Under the pieces are notes generated by a model, which made no database searches, was not told the origin of the DNA, and was given only the letters and a program-made list of their open reading frames with translations. From positions 6,493-24,813 of the forward strand of contig DLFX01000297.1 of assembly GCA_002482405.1 (NCBI GenBank): a DNA stretch of 18,321 bases. The letters run 5' to 3'. The translations under genes and the position numbers were made by a program. Numbering within the stretch: position 1 is the stretch's first letter; each line of letters starts with the position of its first letter. Shown in pieces: positions 1 to 5,196 of the stretch. Source of the stretch: Firmicutes bacterium UBA7709. GTDB taxonomy: Bacteria > Bacillota_A > Clostridia > Peptostreptococcales > Anaerovoracaceae.

Positions 1-856
1 ACCCGCCGTAACGCGATACATACGCCCCCAGGTTTTCGCATTGCTCTTTGAGCAGATTGGTGAAATAAAGCAGCACCTGATCCCCTTCCAGATGACCGAA
101 GGTGTCGTTGATCTCTTTAAAGTCGTCTAGGTCTATGATCGCAAGGGACATGGGATGCTTCTGAGATTTCGCCTTTTCCATACAATCCTTTAGCAGGGAC
201 TGAAAGGTTTTCTGATTATACAGACCCGTGAGGGAATCGCTGCAGACCTGTTTATTCAAAGTCAGCTGGGTTCGATAGCACGCGAAGATATAGTCGCTGT
301 TTGCCTTGTTATATTCAATCAGAATATTGCCGATCAGATTGATCGCAATCATCAGCGTAAACGCGACGACAACATTTAAATAGAAGTAGACCGAATCGCT
401 GGCCTTTGCCGCATGAATGGCGGAAAAAACGAGCAACACGGTGTTTATCGCCGTTATGACGCCTGTCATTTTCCTTCTCCCGAACAGTACGGTTAAAAAG
501 ACAGGCACGATAAATATCGCGAGTATGGCGCCGACGTCGTAATGGATAAACGCTATGATTGCCGCCATCAGAGATATCATGATGATAACCGCATAATTTT
601 TCGTCATGGGTTTAATGCTCATCCCGCTGATTCTGTGACACACGCGGACCAATATCAGCGTAGACACCGTCGGCATAATAATGTATTTGACCACATACTG
701 AGCGTCGGAAAATCCTTCGTCCAGCAAGCCGGAATTTCGGAATGCAAAGAATACGGATGTCTCCGCTATGAAGATCAACGCGGTAATGATGTAAAGCACC
801 CGTATGATTTTTTCCCTCCACTGATCAAAGGATTGGTTTGGCTTCGTAATTTCCAT
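1..856 (-). CDS. Membrane-anchored GGDEF protein (putative diguanylate cyclase), C-terminus off the window
   Basis: The frame is open from the ATG at 856 to the window edge, giving 285 residues. Residues 17-180 hold about six hydrophobic segments (near 17-39, 54-73, 88-105, 107-126, 130-150, 157-180), so this is an integral membrane sensor domain of no family I recognise. A GGDEF domain follows. It opens with DSLTGLYN (207-214) and has the substrate-binding stretch DLDDFKEINDTFGHLEGD (242-259). The window ends inside the signature at RYGG (282-285), so the catalytic D/E-E-F residues cannot be seen. Family knowledge: such proteins make cyclic di-GMP at the membrane. The start is supported by a GGAGGAGG ribosome site 11 bases upstream and a good promoter further up. 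Whether it is an active cyclase, or carries an EAL domain beyond the edge, cannot be decided here. Confidence 0.9.
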   Translation of the reverse strand, partial: MEITKPNQSFDQWREKIIRVLYIITALIFIAETSVFFAFRNSGLLDEGFSDAQYVVKYIIMPTVSTLILVRVCHRISGMSIKPMTKNYAVIIMISLMAAIIAFIHYDVGAILAIFIVPVFLTVLFGRRKMTGVITAINTVLLVFSAIHAAKASDSVYFYLNVVVAFTLMIAINLIGNILIEYNKANSDYIFACYRTQLTLNKQVCSDSLTGLYNQKTFQSLLKDCMEKAKSQKHPMSLAIIDLDDFKEINDTFGHLEGDQVLLYFTNLLKEQCENLGAYVSRYGG

Positions 857-881
857 TCTCGGCGCGCCCTCCTCCCATAAA

Positions 882-910
882 ATTATACTCCAAAAAATGG
901 CACGATTCAA
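882..910 (-). promoter_or_regulatory. Sigma-70/A promoter of the GGDEF gene
   Basis: On the minus strand TTGAAT (910-905), a 17-base spacer and TATAAT (887-882) lie about 26 bases before the GGDEF start codon. The -10 box is perfect and the -35 box matches four of six positions. This implies a short leader of about 20 bases carrying the ribosome site. Confidence 0.7.
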
Positions 911-965
911 TTTTTTATGTCAAAATTTTCAAATATTTTCTAAGGGATGATTACAAATTTAAGAC

Positions 966-994
966 TTGCATTTTTAATAAATATATGTTAAATT
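966..994 (+). promoter_or_regulatory. Promoter of tRNA-Ser
   Basis: TTGCAT (966-971), a 17-base spacer and TAAATT (989-994) lie just upstream of the tRNA gene. The predicted start near 1001 gives a 5' leader of about 27 bases, to be removed by RNase P. The surrounding sequence is very AT-rich. Confidence 0.55.
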
Positions 995-1027
995 ACTAGA
1001 TGTGTCTTGAATGACACTCAGGTCTGT

Positions 1028-1115
1028 GGAGAGTTGACCGAGTGGCTAAGGAGCTCGCCTGGAAAGCGAGTAAGGTGTAACAGCCCCGTGGGTTCGAGTC
1101 CCATGCTCTCCGCCA
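1028..1115 (+). tRNA. tRNA-Ser (anticodon GGA)
   Basis: A class II tRNA of 88 bases with an encoded CCA end (1113-1115). The acceptor stem pairs 1028-1034 with 1105-1111 (one T-G pair) and the discriminator is G1112. The anticodon stem CTCGC/GCGAG (1054-1058, 1066-1070) encloses the loop CTGGAAA with anticodon GGA at 1061-1063, which reads UCC and UCU serine codons. A long variable arm follows, as expected for serine, then a T arm with TTCGAGT. It stands alone with its own promoter and terminator. tRNA-Ser genes are common integration sites, and the genes on its 3' side are of accessory type. Confidence 0.97.
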
Positions 1116-1116
1116 G

Positions 1117-1158
1117 AAAATTAAGGACGAGGTTTGATACCTCGTCCTTAATTTTTTT
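1117..1158 (+). terminator. Intrinsic terminator of tRNA-Ser
   Basis: A perfect 12-bp stem (1121-1132 with 1140-1151, arm TTAAGGACGAGG) closes a 7-base loop and is followed by seven T residues. The A run before the stem extends the pairing into the T tract. It begins two bases after the tRNA CCA. Confidence 0.95.
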
Positions 1159-1324
1159 GATTGGATCATGCTTCTAACAGGGCCAAATTCTGTAAGGTAG
1201 ATGTCTGCTTCCAGATACCTCCCTTTGACATACACCAAGAGAGACTTTGTCCATCTTTTTATGCATTTCAATATATTCGCCATATCACGGTTTGTTGCGG
1301 TGAACCCGTTAAAACATCCTTGCA

Positions 1325-1330
1325 TATAAT
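1325..1330 (+). promoter_or_regulatory. Possible -10 box for the FAD oxidoreductase gene
   Basis: A perfect TATAAT lies 59 bases before the ATG. No convincing -35 box sits 16-18 bases upstream; the closest is TGAACC at 1301. The rest of the 230-base gap between the tRNA terminator and this gene (1159-1389) shows no gene that I can support. Confidence 0.35.
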
Positions 1331-1389
1331 AAAATGCAGTTCCTGGAAGTTGAACTAGCGGCCAATCAAGAATAAAAAGGAGGGATTTG

Positions 1390-2865
1390 ATGGATGCTTC
1401 TTTTCTTTGTGGATTGAGCGGTTCTATTGTTACGCCTTGCGATGATTCCTATAACGAAGACAGACAAGGCTGGAACCGTGCAGTTCAGCACTATCCACTT
1501 GTTATCAATTATTGCCGGACGTCAGAGGATGTGTCCAATGCGGTGATGTGGGCGATGCGAAACCATGTTGAGCTGCGAATCCGGGGCGGTGGCCACAATT
1601 ACGAGGGATATTCCAATGGAAATTGTGTTCTAGTGATTGATGTAAGCAAAATGAAAAATATGGAACTGGATCAGCAGTCTCATACCGTGTGCGTGCAGGG
1701 CGGCGTGACAAACCGTGAGTTATATGAATATATAGCATCTAAAGGGTATCCCTTTCCGGGCGGAACTTGCCCAACGGTAGGCGTCAGCGGGTATGCACTA
1801 GGTGGCGGATGGGGGCTTTCCTGCCGCTACTTCGGTTTGGGATGCGACAGCATAGAAGAGATTACACTGGTTAATTATGAAGGTCAGATTATCAAAGCAA
1901 ACAGCAGGTACAATGAGGATTTGTTCTGGGCTTGCCGTGGTGCGGGCGGAGGGAATTTTGGTATTATTATTTCTATAACGTTCAAACTCCCTCCACCTAT
2001 CCAAAACGTTACGCTGATTGAGATTGACTACCTCCATTCAGATGCACAGACACAAAAACTATTCCTGCAAACATGGCAAACATGGCTGTGTCATGCGGAT
2101 CAACGCCTCACTTTGATATCGAGAATCTACAATTCCGATGTAGATGGTCTATCCATGCTGGTAAGAGGGATTTTCTATGGTGAGCCGGAAGAGGCGGCTT
2201 GTTTGGTTCAAAGTTTTTTGAATTTACAGGGAGCTGTTTCGGATATTCAGTATGTAACCTTCTTAGAAGCCGTAACTATACTTGGCAGCTCATATCCTGA
2301 CTTTGAAAAATTCCAATCTGCCAGCCGGTTTGTTTACAGACAGTTTAGTCCATGCGAAATCAGCGACATTGCAGCGCTGATTCAAAATCGTCCGGACGGT
2401 TCTGTTTATACGGGACTGTCTATGTATGCGCTGGGTGGTAAGGTAGCAGAAACGGACGTGAATAATACCGCATTTTTTCACCGCAATGCACATTATATTA
2501 TATGGATAGAGACCATTTGGGAGGACAGCCGTTTTGCTTGTGTCAATTCTGCGTGGATTAATCAACAGTTCCAGTGTCTGGTTCCACTTACGACAGGATC
2601 TTATGTGAATTTCCCTTATGATGGGCTGTGTTGCTACAAGAGTGAATATTACGGATGCCATGTTGAATGCCTGAAAGAGATCAAACAAAAATATGATCCT
2701 TATAATGTTTTTACGTTTCCGCAAGGGTTGGAAAGCTGCGGCAAATATAATATAGACAACATAGGATTACCGGAAGAGCATACCCAGCGTCAAGCAGACG
2801 GGTTGCCTGTAAAATCGTCAGGAGGAAACCATCGGGGCTTCCGATATGTAAATTCCACGGATTGA
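1390..2865 (+). CDS. FAD-linked oxidoreductase, berberine bridge enzyme (BBE) family
   Basis: The 491-residue product has an N-terminal FAD-binding_4 (PCMH-type) domain and a C-terminal BBE domain. Both residues that tether FAD covalently in bicovalent BBE enzymes are in place: His69 in RIRGGGHNYEG and Cys127 in GGTCPTVGVSG. The glycine-rich GYALGGGWG (134-142) and RGAGGGNFG (183-191) complete the flavin site, and the C-terminal block YDPYNVFTFPQGL is the usual BBE end. Family members oxidise sugars, alcohols or alkaloids and pass electrons to oxygen or another acceptor; the substrate here is unknown. The protein is about 40 residues longer than common bacterial homologues, through a polar tail after the BBE block. 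I choose the ATG at 1390, six bases after the GGAGG core (1379-1383); the in-frame TTG at 1387 is too close. It is a single gene with no operon partner and no clear signal peptide, so probably cytoplasmic. Confidence 0.92.
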   Translation: MDASFLCGLSGSIVTPCDDSYNEDRQGWNRAVQHYPLVINYCRTSEDVSNAVMWAMRNHVELRIRGGGHNYEGYSNGNCVLVIDVSKMKNMELDQQSHTVCVQGGVTNRELYEYIASKGYPFPGGTCPTVGVSGYALGGGWGLSCRYFGLGCDSIEEITLVNYEGQIIKANSRYNEDLFWACRGAGGGNFGIIISITFKLPPPIQNVTLIEIDYLHSDAQTQKLFLQTWQTWLCHADQRLTLISRIYNSDVDGLSMLVRGIFYGEPEEAACLVQSFLNLQGAVSDIQYVTFLEAVTILGSSYPDFEKFQSASRFVYRQFSPCEISDIAALIQNRPDGSVYTGLSMYALGGKVAETDVNNTAFFHRNAHYIIWIETIWEDSRFACVNSAWINQQFQCLVPLTTGSYVNFPYDGLCCYKSEYYGCHVECLKEIKQKYDPYNVFTFPQGLESCGKYNIDNIGLPEEHTQRQADGLPVKSSGGNHRGFRYVNSTD

Positions 2866-2961
2866 TCCTCACAGAATTTAAGTCTATTAATCACACAGAT
2901 AAAGTATTCCCTGTGAATGGTTTTAATATAGTTTGTATTGAACAAATTCAAATGTACTGCG

Positions 2962-2983
2962 AATCAATTCTATAGGATTGATT
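2962..2983. repeat. Small inverted repeat in the 2866-3047 intergenic region
   Basis: AATCAAT (2962-2968) and ATTGATT (2977-2983) form a perfect 7-bp inverted repeat with an 8-base loop. It could be a weak terminator for the FAD oxidoreductase gene or an operator before the toxin-antitoxin locus. A second weak pair, CACAG/CTGTG, lies at 2894-2898 and 2911-2915. The rest of this AT-rich gap shows no gene. Confidence 0.3.
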
Positions 2984-3047
2984 AATAATAAAAATCTTTT
3001 TTCCGCATTAAATAAATATACCTGGTCAAGGAGGCGAAATAGGAATG

Positions 3048-3076
3048 TTGTCTTTTCTGCAAAAATTGGATATACT
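3048..3076 (+). promoter_or_regulatory. Promoter of the MNT/HEPN pair
   Basis: TTGTCT (3048-3053), a 17-base spacer and TATACT (3071-3076) match sigma-70/A boxes in four and five positions. The predicted start near 3083 leaves a leader of about 17 bases that is almost only the GAGGAGG ribosome site. Confidence 0.6.
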
Positions 3077-3121
3077 TAAATCACGAGGAGGTGGTCGGTG
3101 TGATTTCTATACCGAAAATAC
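3048..3121 (+). repeat. Direct repeat, copy 1: promoter and start of the MNT gene
   Basis: This 74-base segment recurs at 3969-4043 with two substitutions and one inserted base. It starts exactly at the -35 box of the MNT gene and ends about 22 bases into its coding region. In this copy the gene continues intact. Confidence 0.95.
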
Positions 3122-3387
3122 AAGAAGCGGTTAAAAAAATAGCCCCTGAGTATTCGATCAAAACAGTTAATGTTTTCGGCTCCTATGCTGAAGGAACGGC
3201 CAACAGCAACAGTGATGTTGACATATTGGTTGAATTTACCGTGCCGGCAGTATCTCTTCTTACCCTTACAAGCTTGAAATATCGCCTTGAGAGTGAACTC
3301 AATACGAGTGTCGATGTGATTCATGGTCCACTAAGGGAAGATTCAATGATTACGTTGGGAAAGGTTGTGCCGGTATATGAACAATAG
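3100..3387 (+). CDS. mntA: MNT-domain nucleotidyltransferase, antitoxin of a HEPN-MNT pair
   Basis: The 95-residue product is a minimal nucleotidyltransferase. It has the pol-beta-type GS-X10-DxD motif, seen as GSYAEGTANSNSDVD, preceded by the strand TVNVF. Family knowledge: MntA antitoxins pair with HEPN toxins (HepT) and neutralise them by adding AMP to the toxin. The length is normal for the family. I choose GTG at 3100, eight bases after GAGGAGG (3085-3091); the in-frame GTG at 3091 overlaps that site. Its stop overlaps the start of the next gene by 11 bases, the usual coupling in these pairs. The partner is truncated, so this antitoxin now seems to lack a working target at the locus. Its promoter and first codons are duplicated at 3969-4043. 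Confidence 0.88.
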   Translation: MISIPKIQEAVKKIAPEYSIKTVNVFGSYAEGTANSNSDVDILVEFTVPAVSLLTLTSLKYRLESELNTSVDVIHGPLREDSMITLGKVVPVYEQ

Positions 3388-3622
3388 AGATCGACAGATA
3401 TTAGATAAGATTCTAAAGGAAATAGATGTAGCTACTGATATGGTTAATGGAGTAAGTGAGAATTCTTTTCTTGATGATGAAAAATTGAAACGCGCTGTAT
3501 GCATGACACTGATCAATATTGGCGAGCTTGTAAAAAACCAATTAACTCTTCTCGCACAACTCCTAAAACTTGACAATGAGAAACGAAAGCCGGGCATAAC
3601 CCGGCTTTCGTTTTGTACATAA
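3377..3622 (+). pseudogene. hepT: Truncated HEPN-family toxin (HepT/DUF86 remnant)
   Basis: The frame starts at ATG 3377, overlapping the end of the MNT gene. Residues 1-54 match the start of the HepT/DUF86 family: NNRDRQILDKIL, then VCMTLINIGELVKN. Family members normally continue for roughly another 60 residues and carry the R-X4-6-H RNase motif there. Here the match stops near residue 54 (about 3538), and the remaining codons run through unrelated sequence into a terminator hairpin, giving 81 residues. The catalytic motif is absent, so the RNase toxin is predicted to be inactive. Truncation by deletion fits the other rearrangement traces in this region. A sequencing error is unlikely to explain it, because none of the missing domain appears downstream in another frame. 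Confidence 0.75.
3581..3613. terminator. Bidirectional terminator between convergent genes
   Basis: A perfect 14-bp stem (3581-3594 with 3600-3613) with the 5-base loop CATAA sits between the truncated hepT (plus) and the small minus-strand gene. On the plus strand it is followed by a T-rich GTTTTG run. The hepT frame ends inside the hairpin tail. Confidence 0.85.
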
Positions 3623-3628
3623 CCTCTT

Positions 3629-3865
3629 CTACTTCTGGCGGGACATTTCTCTTTCTTTTCTCCGGCCTTCCTGGATCGTCTTGGCGGTCTCTTCAATTGT
3701 CCGTAGGACCTCTTCGATGTTGCCTTCGGTGACAAGCTTGTATCCGCCCCAGTTCACATGGATGATCCTGTATTTTGCAAGAGCTGCATAATACCTTTCA
3801 CGCAACTCGACATTATCGAAATGGATATCGTTCGCCTGCCTGTCCGGTCTGTCTTTACTTTTCAT
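3629..3865 (-). CDS. Small charged protein of unknown function
   Basis: The 78-residue product belongs to no family I recognise. The N-terminal third is polar (KSKDRPDRQANDIHF). The middle has an aromatic stretch, RERYYAALAKYRIIHVNWGG. The last 30 residues are rich in E, K and R and likely form a helix (IEEVLRTIEETAKTIQEG). There is no signal peptide or membrane segment. I choose ATG at 3865 because AAGAAGAGG lies about six bases upstream; a GTG two codons earlier falls in that ribosome site. A shared terminator follows its stop. It sits alone between the toxin-antitoxin remnant and the second repeat copy, so the context does not define a role. A real gene is supported by the ribosome site and the terminator, not by homology. 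Confidence 0.55.
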   Translation of the reverse strand: MKSKDRPDRQANDIHFDNVELRERYYAALAKYRIIHVNWGGYKLVTEGNIEEVLRTIEETAKTIQEGRRKEREMSRQK

Positions 3866-3968
3866 TGGCACCTCTTCTTGTAATTAATTCTTGTTCTCCG
3901 AAAAAGAATATGCAATATATATTATGATACCACAAATCCCTTGAAACTTCAATGTGCTTTACTTCTTA

Positions 3969-3998
3969 TTGTCTTTTCTGCAAAAATTGGGATATACT
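3969..3998 (+). promoter_or_regulatory. Promoter in repeat copy 2, antisense to the nuclease gene
   Basis: TTGTCT and TATACT with an 18-base spacer point to the right. Transcription would run from about 4005 into the 3' end of the minus-strand nuclease gene and so be antisense to it. Confidence 0.4.
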
Positions 3999-4043
3999 TA
4001 AACCACGAGGAGGTGGTCGGTGTGATTTCTATATCGAAAATAC
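3969..4043 (+). repeat. Direct repeat, copy 2: orphan promoter and start of an MNT gene
   Basis: This is a near-identical copy of 3048-3121, carrying the -35 box (3969-3974), the -10 box TATACT (3993-3998, spacer 18 because of one extra G), the GAGGAGGTGG ribosome site and the first codons GTG ATT TCT ATA. The match ends at 4043 in the middle of a codon. What follows is unrelated sequence and then the 3' end of the nuclease gene. It is a broken gene start with no body. Confidence 0.93.
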
Positions 4044-4058
4044 GTCCCCGAATTATTT

Positions 4059-4928
4059 TTATTCTCCGACCATCCCGTCCCCGTCGCGATCATCCATGTA
4101 TTTGTATAGCCAATGGTCTTTAGTGATTGGCATCTTAAAGCCTGCCGCTTTCGCTTCTTTTATTGTCACTTGACCGTCGCCGTTTGTGTCGATGGCTGAA
4201 ATGTCATGCCCATCAGCATCCGGCGATGCGGAGGCCTGCGTCTTCTGACTTTCAATCAAAGTGCGGTTTGCTTTATCCGGATCTATGTTGTCAAAGTCTT
4301 CTTCAATTGTATTCCCCATTAGAGTGTATGTATAATGATAGTGGCTGGGAATCTGCGTCTTGTTATCCGGATAGGTAATTGTTGCCTCGAAATCCGTGCA
4401 CCCTCCCGCATCACGAATCACTTTCTCCATATACGCCTGATCACCATGACGATTTAAGGCGCTGTTCTGCGGCGTGATATTGTACGCATTGGACACCCCG
4501 CCCAGGGAATCGGCAATCACATGGCCCTGATCATAATCGGCAAGCTCCGTCCCCGGGACTTTCGCCTCATCGCGGTAATAGCGTCCGTCCGGCGTTACCG
4601 GCTCGGTTTTGTCATCCTGCAGGATGATTTCTTCAGCGATAACCCTGACAAGCTGTCCGTATTCGTTGGTGAAAGCCCAATACTCTCTGTCTCCGTATCC
4701 AATGTCAACGGCGACATTTGCCTCTCTGGTTCCGCTCCTGTTGCCTCCGTCGACCTCAATCACTCTGTATCCTTCAAATTGCGAATCCTGGGATCCTTTC
4801 GTATTCTCCGCGGCTAAAAAACCTTTTTGATTTTCGGGGCTTCCCGCGTCTCCCTGGGTCTCTATGGCCAGAACCCCGCAGCCTGTCAAAAAGATGCACA
4901 ATATAATTGCCATGAAAGATTTTTTCAT
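4059..4928 (-). CDS. Lipoprotein DNA/RNA non-specific endonuclease with calcium-binding tail
   Basis: The 289-residue product starts with a lipoprotein signal, MKKSFMAIILCIFLTGC, with lipobox LTGC and lipidated Cys17, so it should be anchored on the outer face of the membrane. The nuclease domain (about 70-215) belongs to the ββα-metal superfamily of NucA/EndA-type enzymes: DQGHVIADSLGG (133-144) carries the catalytic His136, and NITPQNSALN (150-159) holds the likely metal-binding asparagines. The tail has a canonical 12-residue EF-hand loop, DTNGDGQVTIKE (247-258). A closing DDRDGDGMVGE (279-289) resembles the Excalibur calcium motif but lacks its cysteine. Likely roles are nutrient scavenging from nucleic acids, biofilm DNA turnover or DNA entry. 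I choose ATG at 4928 after GGAGGGG; a start six codons earlier has no ribosome site. It is monocistronic. Confidence 0.87.
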   Translation of the reverse strand: MKKSFMAIILCIFLTGCGVLAIETQGDAGSPENQKGFLAAENTKGSQDSQFEGYRVIEVDGGNRSGTREANVAVDIGYGDREYWAFTNEYGQLVRVIAEEIILQDDKTEPVTPDGRYYRDEAKVPGTELADYDQGHVIADSLGGVSNAYNITPQNSALNRHGDQAYMEKVIRDAGGCTDFEATITYPDNKTQIPSHYHYTYTLMGNTIEEDFDNIDPDKANRTLIESQKTQASASPDADGHDISAIDTNGDGQVTIKEAKAAGFKMPITKDHWLYKYMDDRDGDGMVGE

Positions 4929-4954
4929 ATTTGCCCCTCCATTCACAGAGAGTA

Positions 4955-4963
4955 ATTATAGCA
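4955..4963 (-). promoter_or_regulatory. Extended -10 promoter of the nuclease gene
   Basis: TGCTATAAT on the minus strand is a perfect extended -10 element 27 bases before the ATG. No good -35 box is present, as is common for extended -10 promoters. Just upstream, ATGCC/GGCAT (4971-4984) forms a small hairpin. Confidence 0.6.
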
Positions 4964-5078
4964 CATTCTTATGCCGAAGGGCATTTTAATCCTATTTCAG
5001 TACAGATTTTAACTTGAAATTTAGAGGAACAGGAAAACTGTCAATAATCACTTGACGCTAACAAAACGACTATCCAAA

Positions 5079-5106
5079 GGCGGGAACATCCTGAGATATC
5101 CCCGCC
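5079..5106 (-). terminator. Weak terminator candidate after the molybdenum hydroxylase operon
   Basis: GGCGGG and CCCGCC pair across a 16-base loop about 90 bases past the stop of the Mo subunit. Only a short TTT run follows, so termination may be inefficient. The gap from 4985 to 5196 otherwise shows no gene that I can support. Confidence 0.35.
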
Positions 5107-5196
5107 TCATAGCGCTTTTTTCACTGCTGGAGCGAACGGTATATGCCGCCCCTTTTAATTCCAAGAGATAACGGCCTGCTTTCAGCCTATAACAGC

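Noticed and set aside
996..1325. Minus-strand 109-codon frame with the string AWDSNPRGCYTLLAFQASSL
   Set aside because: This is the translated antisense of tRNA-Ser and its terminator, a well-known spurious protein.
4042..4056. TACGTCCCCGAATTA at the end of repeat copy 2, reminiscent of REP-type or IS200-like element ends
   Set aside because: No partner repeat, hairpin or transposase is found in the window, so a mobile-element end cannot be supported.
3941..4173. Short plus-strand frames starting in or before repeat copy 2
   Set aside because: Only the first codons of an MNT gene are present; the rest is antisense to the nuclease gene.
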